64,000 nt of DNA from Lachnospiraceae bacterium AM48-27BH. GTDB lineage: Bacteria; Bacillota; Clostridia; Lachnospirales; Lachnospiraceae. The position numbers and the translations under genes are program-made. Where the stretch lies: the NCBI GenBank assembly GCA_003478355.1, contig QUFC01000008.1, positions 43,531 through 107,530 of the forward strand. Reading direction: 5' to 3'. The notes under the pieces were generated by a model, which searched no databases, was not told the DNA's origin, and worked only from the letters and a program-made list of their open reading frames with translations. How positions within the stretch are numbered: the first letter of the stretch is position 1; every line of letters starts with the position of its first letter. Shown here in pieces: positions 18,738 to 27,079 of the stretch.

Positions 18738-20749
18738 TTATACGATCCTTTTAAATTTCTTTTCCAGTTCATACCTGCTCATGGAAATGATGGTTGGCCG
18801 CCCATGTGGACAGGCATATGGATTGTCCAGGTTCAGCAGTTCATCGATCAGATGATCCGCCTCCGCAAAGGACAAATGGTTGTTGCCCTTGACTGCCGCC
18901 TTGCAGGACATGGTTGCTACACGGTCATGGATCATGTCTGCCGTTCTCGCACCTGCATCCTCAGACAGGTCATCGATCATCTCCATAAGAAGTTCTTTCT
19001 TCGCCACGGAAAACAGGTTGTCCGGCACTGCCCGTACCGCGTACTCCCGTCCGCCGAAAGGCTCAATTTCAAAACCGATGTCCTGGAAATATTTCATGTA
19101 TTTTTTCAAGAGAACCTCCTCCGTGCTTCCGATGGTCAGAATGATCGGCGGATTCAGCATCTGGGAGGTAAATTCTCTTGTCTTCAGTGTCTGCATGGTC
19201 TTCTCATACAGCACCTTCTCATGGGCTGCATGCTGGTCGATAATGTAGAGATGTTCGTTGAATTCCACCAGCCAGTAGGTGTCAAAGAGCTGACCGATCA
19301 GCTTGTGGCGGATGCGGTTCTTGGGCTCCAGGAGTTTTTCTTCAAAAAGATCTAACTGCTGGGGCTGTTCTGCCTGCCCTGTGGCTTTCTGTTCCTGCTC
19401 CTGTTGTTTTTGTTCCTGCTCCTGTTGTTTTTGCTCCAACTCTTGTTGTTTTTGCTCCAGCTCCTGTTGTTTTTGCTCCAGCTTCCGAGACTCCACTGGC
19501 GCAGCTGCCTGAATTTCCGGCTCAAGCTCCGCACGACTTTCCGCAATTTTGCCATAAACTGCTTCACTTTTATAGATCGGGGGCTGCATTGTTCTGGATT
19601 TAGCAGGTTCCTGCGGCTGCATTGTTCTGGACTCATCAGATTTCTGCACCATAGCCGCCTGCCGTTTCACCTCAAATGGCTCCGGATGAGGCGCTCTCTT
19701 CTGGCTTCCTCCAACGCTTTCTCCTCTTCCCGCTTCACCAGATCCACCTGCGGAATCAGTTCCTTATGAGACAGTGCCTGGCTGATGGCCTGGAAGAGCA
19801 TCTGGTAAACCTGTTCTCCATTACGGAACCGCAGCTCCATCTTGGTTGGATGCACATTCACGTCCAGATACTCTGGCTCAATGCTGATATGAAGCAGCAC
19901 AAACGGATACTTATGCTGCATCATATATGGCTTGTATGCGTCCTCAATGGCCTTACCGATCAGCCCGCTTTTCACATACCGTCCGTTGATGTAATAATTC
20001 TCAAAGCTCCGGTTGCTTCTGGCGATCACCGGTTTTCCTGCAAATCCATGGACCTGCAGAACCTCCTGCTCACTTTCCACAGGAAGCAGATTGGCAGCGA
20101 TCTCCCGTCCAAACACGGTGTAAATAATGTCCTTTAAATTATGGTTTCCGGACGTATGGAGACGGTTCTGGTTATTCTGGATAAACCGGATGGAGATATC
20201 CGGGTGGGACATGGCGATTTTCTCCACCAATGCCGCCACATGGCTTCCTTCCGTCTGGGCAGTCTTTAAAAACTTCTGTCTGGCCGGTGTGTTATAGAAC
20301 AGATTGCGCACCAGAAAGGTGGTTCCATCCGGCGCCCCCACCTCCTCATAGCTTCGCTCCACACCGCCTTCGATCTGATACCGGGTACCAGAAAGCTGTT
20401 CCGATGTCTTGGTGATCAGCTCTACCTGAGCCACAGAGGCGATACTGGAAAGGGCCTCACCACGGAACCCCAGAGAAGATACCGTAAATAGATCTTCCAC
20501 GGATTTGATCTTACTGGTGGAATGGCGCAGAAATGCTAACGGAACCTCTTCCTTCGGGATTCCGCAGCCATTGTCCGTCACACGGATGTAGGAAATGCCT
20601 CCGTCCCGGATCTCCACAGTCACTGCAGTCGCCTGGGCATCAATGGCATTTTCCAGAAGTTCCTTTACCACCGAAGAGGGACGCTCGATCACCTCTCCGG
20701 CAGCGATTTTATTGATAGTACTTTGATCCAGTACAGTAATATGTGGCAT
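18738..20749 (-). pseudogene. mutL: DNA mismatch repair protein MutL, one frameshift
   Basis: MutL couples MutS mismatch binding to strand nicking. The GHKL ATPase motifs are intact (ELLENAIDA, DNGCGI, RGEALSSIAS). The C-terminal domain has the endonuclease motif DQHAAHEKVLYE and ACPHGRPT, so this is a nicking-type MutL. A one-base deletion near 19690 (codons for ERAPHPEPFE) splits it after about residue 355; repaired length is about 670. The linker holds a Gln/Glu/Lys-rich tandem repeat (19390-19485). It lies 9 bp after mutS. Both halves are well conserved, so error is likelier than loss. Confidence 0.87.
19390..19485 (-). repeat. 21-bp tandem repeat in the MutL linker
   Basis: Four full 21-bp units (19390-19410, 19411-19431, 19432-19452, 19453-19473) plus a partial fifth encode (E/Q)QKQQE(L/Q) heptads. 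Units one and two are identical. Being multiples of three, copy changes would alter linker length without breaking the frame. Confidence 0.85.
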
Positions 20750-20758
20750 AATGCCTCC

Positions 20759-23409
20759 TTACCAGCGGTTCTTCAGCTTGCTCTGCAGTCTGCTTAAGAT
20801 ATTCAGAGCCTCCATCGGCGTGATCTCATTGATGGAGATCTCTTCTAATTCGTGGATAATATCGTCATTTTTCACTGTATCAAACAAGGTCATCTGATTA
20901 AGATCCACCTCATCCGGTCTGGTGACCGTCTTATGCTGGGATACGTTAGCGCTGGCCTCCGCGATCTCCCTGGCTTTCATGGTAATATCCGCACTGCTGA
21001 GTTCTTCTACCAGTTCTTTTGCTCTTGTGATCACCTGATCCGGCACTCCGGCAAGCTTGGCTACCTGGATTCCGTAGCTCTTGTCCGCGCCGCCCTTAAT
21101 GATCTTACGCAGGAACACGATATCATCCCCCTGTTCCTTTACGGCGATACAGTAGTTGGTGACACCGCTCATGGTGTCCTCCAGCTCTGTCAGCTCATGG
21201 TAATGGGTGGCAAATAAGGTCTTAGCACCTAAGACTCTGGTGTTGCTGATATACTCCACCACCGCCCAGGCAATACTTAAGCCGTCAAAGGTACTGGTGC
21301 CCCGCCCAATTTCGTCTAAGATCACAAGACTGTTTCTTGTGGCGTTTCTTAAGATGTTGGCAACCTCCGTCATCTCCACCATGAAGGTACTCTGTCCGGA
21401 AGCCAGATCATCGGATGCGCCCACACGGGTAAAAATCCGGTCGCAGACACCAATATCTGCCTCGTCCGCCGGGACAAAGCTTCCAATCTGTGCCATCAGC
21501 ACGATCAGGCTGTCTGGCGCATATAGGTGGATTTACCTGCCATGTTTGGGCCTGTGATGATGGAGATCCGGTTCTTATTGTTGTCCAATACCGTATCGTT
21601 GGCAACAAACAGATCATCCTTCAGCATCAGTTCCACTACCGGATGACGGCCATTTTTGATGTGGATGGTGCCTTTTTCATTGATCTTGGGTTTCACATAA
21701 TTATTTCTGGTCGCTACCAGAGATAAAGAACTGAACACATCCAGCCCTGCAATGGCCTTGGCAGTCGTCTGGATCCGGTTTACTTCTCCTGCAATCTGAT
21801 CCCGCACATCGCAGAACAGATCGTATTCCAGGGAAAACAGCTTGTCCTCCGCTCCCAGAATGATATCTTCCAGATTTTTTAACTCATCGGTAGTGTACCG
21901 CTCTGCGTTGGCAAGCGTCTGTTTCCGGATAAAATAGTCAGGAACCAGATCTTTGAAGGAATTGGTCACCTCGAAATAATATCCGAATACTTTATTATAT
22001 TTGATCTTCAGGTTTTTAATGCCTGTTTTATCCCGTTCTCTGGCCTCTAACTCCGCCAGCCAGGTCTTTCCTTCGGTTTTGGCATGGCGCAGCTTGTCAG
22101 CTTCCTCATTATAACCTTCCTTGATCATGCCGCCTTCTCTGGTGACAATAGGCGGTTCTTCCACAATAGCCCGCTCGATCAAGTCATACAGATCCTGCAA
22201 TGGGTCCATATCCTCATGGATCTCCTTTAAGACTGCACTATGAAACTCCTTTAAGATATCCCGGATAAACGGCAGCATTTTCAAGGAGTTGCGGAAAGCG
22301 ATCAGATCCCTCGGATTGGCGGATTTGTAAGTGATCCGGCCGATGAGACGCTCCAGATCGTACACCGGGCCTAAATATTCCCGGATCTCTTCTCTGGAAA
22401 TGTAACTCATATTCAGTTCTTCGATGGCATTCTGGCGCTCGATGATCTGCTCTTTCCTGATCAGAGGCTGCTCGATCATGGTACGCATCAGTCTGGCGCC
22501 CATGGCTGTCTTGGTCTTATCCAACACCCATAACAGCGAACCACGGCGCTGCTTCTCTCTTAAGGTCTCCACCAGCTCCAGGTTACGTCTGGTAGAAGTA
22601 TCAATGATCATAAACTGCCCTGTGGTATAAGGGGTAATGGTCACGATGTGGGCCAGGGAATTTTTCTGGGTTTCATAGAGATACTCCATGACCGCACCTG
22701 CTGCGATCACACCAGCGTCATAATCTGCCAATCCCAGTCCGTCCAAAGTACTCACATGAAAATGCTCTTTTAACACTTTTCTGCAGCTGTCATCGGAAAA
22801 ATAGTGGCTGTCCAGAGAAGAAACCGCCACATGATAGCGGTTTTTCAGATCATCCAGATCAATGCTGGACATGTAAAACGCCTCATTGCAGATGATCTCT
22901 GACGGGGCGAATTTGTGGATCTCATCCAGAAGATTTCTCTCCCCCTCCACCTCTGTCACCAGATAATCTCCAGTAGTCATATCACAGGTGGAAATGCCGT
23001 AGGTATCGCCAATATAAACAATACCCATCAGATAGTTGTTTTTCGTCTCGTCCAGTGCCTGGCTGCTGGTAATGGTTCCCGGTGTGACCACACGGATCAC
23101 CTCCCGTTTTACCAGTCCCTTTGCTAATTTGGGGTCCTCCATCTGCTCTGCGATGGCAACCTTGTAACCCTTCTGCACTAATTTATATAAATAGGAATCC
23201 ACAGCATGATAAGGGACTCCGCACATGGGAGCCCTCTCTTCCAGACCGCATTCCTTTCCGGTCAGCGTAATTTCCAGTTCTTTGGACGCAGTCAGGGCGT
23301 CCTCAAAAAACATCTCGTAAAAATCTCCAAGTCTGTAAAACAAAATGCAGTCCGGATACTGCTTCTTGGTTTCCACATATTGGGTCATCATTGGTGATAA
23401 TCCCGCCAC
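20759..23409 (-). pseudogene. mutS: DNA mismatch repair protein MutS, one frameshift
   Basis: MutS binds mismatches and recruits MutL. The N-terminal mismatch-wedge motif FYRLGDFYEMF (about 24-34) and the Walker [14 protein letters not shown] (near 622) are present; the remaining ATPase motifs ([19 protein letters not shown]) lie in the second segment. A one-base deletion at about 21508 (GCCCTGATC read as GCCTGATC) creates a TGA right after RQTA. Repaired length is about 883 residues, normal. The context is the same as in minD and the HAD-like gene at 62298, pointing to a systematic error. Confidence 0.88.
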
Positions 23410-23433
23410 TTTGTTAACCTCTTTTCTCTAAAT

Positions 23434-24918
23434 TTAAGCCTGCTTACCCATATAATAGAAGCCTTTTGACTCCTCTAAGTAAACATCCACGATCTTACCG
23501 ATCAGATCTGCATTTCCCGGGAAATGCACCACCGTATTGTTGCTCATGCGTCCGGTCACATATCCCTCTACATGGTCATCCAGCTCTTCTACCAGAACTT
23601 TCTGTACGGTATGGACGTCTCTTCCGCATACTTCAGAGGAGATCTTCTGCACTTCCGCTAACAACCGGTCAAAGCGGGCTTTCACCACGTCCTCCGGCAC
23701 CTGATTTTCCATCTTCGCCGCAGGGGTTCCGGTACGTTTGGAGTAGATAAAGGTAAATGCGCTGTCATAGCGTACTCTTCTCACTACATCCATGGTCTCC
23801 TCGAAGTCTTCCTCGGTCTCTCCCGGGAATCCTACGATGATATCCGTCGTCAGGGCAATGTCCGGCACTGCCTTCCGGATCTTCTCCACCAGTTCCAGGT
23901 ACTGCTCCTTGGTATAACGGCGGTTCATCACCTTTAAGATCTGGCTGCTTCCAGACTGCAGCGGCAGATGCAGGTGGCGGCATACCTTATCACAGTCTCT
24001 CATGGCCTCGATCAGGTCATCGGACAGATCCTTTGGATGGGAAGTCATAAAACGGATCCGTTCCAGTCCCGGAATCTCATTGACCTGTCTTAACAGTTCT
24101 GCAAATGTCACCGGCTGCTCCAGATTTTTTCCGTAGGAGTTCACATTCTGACCTAACAGCATGACTTCCACCACACCGTCAGCCACCAACCGCTTGATCT
24201 CCGCGATGATGTCCTCCGGTTTTCTGCTGCGCTCACGGCCTCTTACATAAGGAACGATGCAGTAGCTGCAGAAATTGTTGCAGCCAAACATGATGTTGAC
24301 GCCGGATTTGAAGCTGTATTTCCGCTCTGTCGGCAGATCTTCCACGATACGGTCCGTATCTTTCCAGATATCCACCACCATCTTTTTTTCTTCAAACCGC
24401 ATGCAAAGCAACTCTGCCAGCTTAAAGATGTTGTGGGTACCGAAAATAATATCCACGAAACGGTAGCTCTTTTTGATCTTCTCCACCACTTCCGGTTCCT
24501 GCATCATGCAGCCGCACAGAGCGATCATCATATGTGGATTTTTCTTCTTCATGGTATTCAAATAACCCAGACGGCCATATACCCTTAGGTTTGCATTTTC
24601 ACGAACCGTACAGGTGTTGTAAAGCACAAAATCCGCGTGTTCGTCTGTAGTTTCCTGGTATCCGATCTTCTCTAAAATGCCCAGAAGCTTCTCAGAATCC
24701 CTGGCATTCATCTGACACCCGAATGTTTGAGTAAAAAAGGTCATGGGACGTCCTAATTCGGCGGACTTCCGCTTCACGTAGTCCCTGGCTTTTGCCATGA
24801 AATAGAACTGTCTGTTCGGTTCGAATTCTGGCGCCTGGGCGTCGATGTTTACCAGATCCAGACTAATTTCTTTCAGCCTTTCAGCCGGAACTTCGCGCAA
24901 ATCTATTTTATTATACAT
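23434..24918 (-). CDS. miaB: tRNA-2-methylthio-N6-dimethylallyladenosine synthase
   Basis: A 494-residue radical SAM methylthiotransferase that turns i6A37 into ms2i6A37. It has the N-terminal cluster domain (TFGCQMNARDSE near 88, later LYNTCTVRENA and ALCGCMMQ), the radical SAM motif CNNFCSYC (near 214) and a C-terminal TRAM domain. Its start lies just 30 bp from the stop of a phage-type regulator, with no room for its own promoter between them. Confidence 0.95.
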   Translation of the reverse strand: MYNKIDLREVPAERLKEISLDLVNIDAQAPEFEPNRQFYFMAKARDYVKRKSAELGRPMTFFTQTFGCQMNARDSEKLLGILEKIGYQETTDEHADFVLYNTCTVRENANLRVYGRLGYLNTMKKKNPHMMIALCGCMMQEPEVVEKIKKSYRFVDIIFGTHNIFKLAELLCMRFEEKKMVVDIWKDTDRIVEDLPTERKYSFKSGVNIMFGCNNFCSYCIVPYVRGRERSRKPEDIIAEIKRLVADGVVEVMLLGQNVNSYGKNLEQPVTFAELLRQVNEIPGLERIRFMTSHPKDLSDDLIEAMRDCDKVCRHLHLPLQSGSSQILKVMNRRYTKEQYLELVEKIRKAVPDIALTTDIIVGFPGETEEDFEETMDVVRRVRYDSAFTFIYSKRTGTPAAKMENQVPEDVVKARFDRLLAEVQKISSEVCGRDVHTVQKVLVEELDDHVEGYVTGRMSNNTVVHFPGNADLIGKIVDVYLEESKGFYYMGKQA

Positions 24919-24948
24919 AAACTTTTCCTTTCATGTCTTACTTTTTCG

Positions 24949-25167
24949 TTAAATTTCATCGCCTGTTTGTTTGTCTACAAATACAATTTTCAATTCACAA
25001 CCCAGGACGCCGGCGATCTCCGCAAGTTCGGATTCTTTAAAATTGCACCGCGTCATTTTGTTGGAAAAATTCTGTCGCGTCTGGTTTGTTCCTTCTGCCA
25101 GGTCGCCCATTGTCATATTTCGCCGGCCGGCCAGGAAGCGGATCTTTTCCGCCGTGTTCATATCCAT
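24949..25167 (-). CDS. XRE-family transcriptional regulator (candidate prophage repressor)
   Basis: A 72-residue single-domain Cro/CI-type HTH protein: AEKIRFLAGRRNMTMGDLAE then TRQNFSNKMTR as recognition helix region (about 28-40). It has no cleavable C-terminal domain, so induction would need another route. Its promoter at 25197-25225 holds a variant of the palindrome found in the two opposite promoters, implying autoregulation. Its stop is 30 bp before miaB in the same direction with no terminator seen. Confidence 0.8.
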   Translation of the reverse strand: MDMNTAEKIRFLAGRRNMTMGDLAEGTNQTRQNFSNKMTRCNFKESELAEIAGVLGCELKIVFVDKQTGDEI

Positions 25168-25196
25168 TCGATCAACCCCTTTCTGTTGTGTATGTT

Positions 25197-25225
25197 ATTT
25201 TACTTTATACACTTTAGAATGTCAA
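25197..25225 (-). promoter_or_regulatory. regulator promoter with operator
   Basis: Minus-strand TTGACA (25220-25225), 17-bp spacer, TAAAAT (25197-25202). The operator-like ACACTTTAGAATGT (25209-25222) fills the spacer and touches the -35, one base off the consensus ACACT-N4-AGTGT. Confidence 0.7.
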
Positions 25226-25272
25226 GTTGAAAATATTTCTTTATCTTTTAATCTTTTTCTTTACATTTATAC

Positions 25273-25301
25273 TTGACATTTTACACTATATAGTGTATTA
25301 T
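25273..25301 (+). promoter_or_regulatory. promoter with perfect 16-bp operator palindrome
   Basis: TTGACA (25273-25278), 17-bp spacer, TATTAT (25296-25301). The perfect palindrome TACACTATATAGTGTA (25282-25297) occupies the spacer, so a bound repressor would block polymerase. It drives the gene at 25347. Confidence 0.8.
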
Positions 25302-25346
25302 ATTATCATAAAGCAAAGGAAATAAACATCCAGCAGAAAGGTTAAA

Positions 25347-25595
25347 ATGGTGGTAGATATGGAAATCAGAAGACTTAAAAATACAAAATTCGGAACAAAC
25401 AAGATTGCTAGAGTCGTTACCGGTTGGGCGCTCTATGAAGCCGGTAAGGGTTGGATCGCTTTCAGTCACGACCGCGACCAGTTCGGGATCCTGGTTCCTT
25501 ATATTCCGTGTGGCGGAAAGAAGGCGCTTCAATCCATCCTGGACGCCGGCGGCTTCGTCAGTTTCGACGGTATGGAGTATGTCACCGAATTATAG
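25347..25595 (+). CDS. hypothetical prophage protein, operator-controlled
   Basis: An 82-residue soluble protein I do not recognise. It has an Ile/Arg/Lys-rich N-terminus, then TGWALYEAGKGWIAFSHD and a C-terminal GGFVSFDGMEYV; the tryptophan and glycine pattern suggests a small beta-rich domain. The start at 25347 has AAAGG at a good distance; an alternative ATG is four codons on. It is the first gene rightwards of the divergent repressor, behind a perfect operator and before its own terminator, so it is probably a tightly repressed early or induction-phase protein. Confidence 0.6.
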   Translation: MVVDMEIRRLKNTKFGTNKIARVVTGWALYEAGKGWIAFSHDRDQFGILVPYIPCGGKKALQSILDAGGFVSFDGMEYVTEL

Positions 25596-25619
25596 AGGGC
25601 CGGAAGGCCCTTTTATTTT
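25596..25619 (+). terminator. terminator after the 82-residue gene
   Basis: Stem AGGGCC (25596-25601), loop GGAA, GGCCCT (25606-25611), then TTTATTTT. It starts directly after the stop codon. Confidence 0.75.
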
Positions 25620-25634
25620 ACACTTTTTCGTGTA
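25619..25634. promoter_or_regulatory. operator-like site TACACTTTTTCGTGTA
   Basis: It matches the operator half-sites TACACT and GTGTA but has C in place of A at the inner position. It is not inside a recognisable promoter; it lies between two repressed genes. A near copy is at 55522-55537. Confidence 0.5.
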
Positions 25635-25684
25635 TTATAGAAAATATTTCTTTCTGTTTTTAATCATTTTCTTTACATTTATTC

Positions 25685-25713
25685 TTGACATATTACACTT
25701 TATAGTGTATAAT
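25685..25713 (+). promoter_or_regulatory. consensus promoter with operator
   Basis: TTGACA (25685-25690), 17-bp spacer, TATAAT (25708-25713): a full consensus pair. The operator TACACTTTATAGTGTA (25694-25709) fills the spacer. It drives the gene at 25747. Confidence 0.85.
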
Positions 25714-25746
25714 GTAAACATAAGATAAAGAAAAGAGGTAATCAAA

Positions 25747-26199
25747 ATGTTAGATAAAAACGGAATGGAAATCAAAACAGGAATGGTTGTGGAAATCAAG
25801 GACGCCTTCTTTAAGAACGACAACGGGTTTTACTTCGTGGAACACTCCGCCGGGGATCCTGACTGGTGCGGCTCCGATCATAGCCTTCGCAAGATTTCAA
25901 AGCGTGGCAAAATCAGCCAGGCGAAGCACAACCTTTGTTTCTGGCCGATCGGAATTTTCATCAGCGACCGATTCAAGGCCGCCGAAGCGCGAACCTGGAA
26001 TAAAGAACACGCGACAATCGAAATCAGAACCGAAATCGACCGTTCAGAAGTTGCCGCCTACTTTAACCAGATGGCCGAAGACCTCACCGATCAGATCCAG
26101 CGCGAAGCCTGGGACTATGGCGAAGAAAGCCAGACTGTGAAGACATCGACCGCAATTCAGAAACATTATAGACAAGTAGCTTCTGAAATATCGGCATAA
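25747..26199 (+). CDS. hypothetical prophage protein
   Basis: A 150-residue soluble protein of unknown function. The N-terminal 75 residues contain TGMVVEIKDAFFKNDNGFYF and GDPDWCGSDHSLRKI, resembling a small RNA- or DNA-binding beta domain; the C-terminal half is helical and acidic (YFNQMAEDLTDQIQREAWDY). The ribosome site AAGAGG precedes the start. It is expressed from the strongest promoter of the region and is followed by two more small genes in the same direction. Confidence 0.65.
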   Translation: MLDKNGMEIKTGMVVEIKDAFFKNDNGFYFVEHSAGDPDWCGSDHSLRKISKRGKISQAKHNLCFWPIGIFISDRFKAAEARTWNKEHATIEIRTEIDRSEVAAYFNQMAEDLTDQIQREAWDYGEESQTVKTSTAIQKHYRQVASEISA

Positions 26200-26242
26200 T
26201 AGGAACAGGGCGGCCGGCATGGTCGCCCGGAAAGGAAGAATC

Positions 26243-26467
26243 ATGGAATGGAAAGAAGCATTTGACGCCGCCGTCGGAAAGACGGTGGGCGCGTATGAGA
26301 AGATGGAAGAAGCGTTCCTGTCTGGTAGTAAGGAAGACTTCGAGCACTGGCACGCTGAATATTGTCGGTATATCGACGTATTTACAGAAGCGACCGGAAT
26401 CCCAGAATCGCAATTCATTGAAATTGTGGACGACGCCGTCCTGAAAAAGAAAGAACAGAATAAATAA
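26243..26467 (+). CDS. small acidic prophage protein
   Basis: A 74-residue, mostly helical protein (MEWKEAFDAAVGKTVGAYEK...). The ATG at 26243 was preferred over one eight codons upstream because GGAAAGGAAG lies at proper distance. No known family is recognised. It has His/Trp/Tyr in HWHAEYCRY (about 39-47). It is in the same transcription unit as the gene before (43 bp gap). Confidence 0.6.
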   Translation: MEWKEAFDAAVGKTVGAYEKMEEAFLSGSKEDFEHWHAEYCRYIDVFTEATGIPESQFIEIVDDAVLKKKEQNK

Positions 26468-26505
26468 ACATGGGCGGCCACGGCGGCCGCCGGAAAGGTG
26501 GAACC

Positions 26506-26787
26506 ATGAAGGACACATATTTCGATAATTTGAAGGTTAGACTATTTACAGATTGTAGTAACGTGAACAGTTATGAAGAACAGAAGGATATTGAAAGGAA
26601 CCGCGTAAATTATGGGTGCGCGATTTCCTAGGCGCAAGTAATGCGTGATTTCGGCCATGACGTGGATCTTCCCGTTTATGATAGCGACGGATTTTTGAGG
26701 ATCGCGAAAATCGTGATTGACGGTGAAGTTTATGTTGACTTCGAAGTTACAAAGAAGGAAATTGAAAATCAGAGTAAATCAGAATAA
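26506..26787 (+). pseudogene. small prophage gene interrupted by an in-frame TAG
   Basis: A frame of 94 codons starts at 26506 behind GGAAAGGTGG. At codon 42 (26629-26631) it meets TAG in the context GCGATTTCCTAGGCGCAAG, after which the same frame continues for 52 codons with normal composition (AQVMRDFGHDVDLPVYDSDG). A C-to-T change of a CAG glutamine codon would explain it. The product is unknown; the second part could be reached only by readthrough or an internal start. Confidence 0.55.
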
Positions 26788-26823
26788 ATCAGAGTTTGTC
26801 AGAGAATATCAGAATATATCCCA
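26765..26823 (+). repeat. 10-bp tandem repeat array (TCAGA core)
   Basis: TCAGA recurs at 26769, 26779, 26789, 26799 and 26809, exactly 10 bp apart, within units like AAATCAGAGT; a sixth unit is degenerate. The array overlaps the last codons of the interrupted gene and runs up to the terminator at 26835. Confidence 0.75.
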
Positions 26824-26834
26824 CGAACGCATAA

Positions 26835-26863
26835 AAGCCCCGGAAATGTATTTTCCGGGGCTT
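26835..26863. terminator. strong bidirectional terminator
   Basis: A 12-bp perfect stem AAGCCCCGGAAA (26835-26846) / TTTCCGGGGCTT (26852-26863) with a 5-nt loop. T-rich sequence follows on the plus side, and the minus side has TTTTATG. It separates the plus-strand block from the minus-strand late operon. Confidence 0.85.
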
Positions 26864-27022
26864 ATTGTGTATTTGTCCACTTACGGCATTAAAACGCAAA
26901 TCTGGGCGGCTGGCGCGTTCAGACGGGCATTTCCGCGCCGCCTGTTCTGCCTGGGAATTGGTCGGGGATTTTGTTTCCCCCTTATACCCCCTTCCCTTGC
27001 GCCCATTGTATCATACATTTTA

Positions 27023-27079
27023 TAAACTGTAAAGTGTAAGTTGTAAATATTTGTTGTAAATTCAAAATTCTAAAGTGTA
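27023..27079. promoter_or_regulatory. two operator-like sites downstream of the endolysin gene
   Basis: TAAACTGTAAAGTGTA (27023-27038) differs from TACACT-N4-AGTGTA at one base. AAATTCTAAAGTGTA (27064-27078) is nearly the reverse complement of the regulator-promoter site. No gene starts here. From 26868 to 27022 I see nothing else but a C-rich stretch (about 26969-26998). Confidence 0.45.

Noticed and set aside
20759..21502. A separate short mutS-like gene
   Set aside because: It is simply the C-terminal ATPase half of MutS, joined to the first half by a one-base correction.
25282..25709. CRISPR-like repeats from the repeated ACACT...AGTGT palindromes
   Set aside because: Only a few copies, irregular spacing, genes in between, and each lies in a promoter spacer; they are operators. 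No CRISPR array or cas gene was seen anywhere.
26717..27025. Plus-strand frame past the interrupted gene
   Set aside because: It runs through the decamer repeats and the strong terminator and shows no coding character; the other frame matches the preceding gene.
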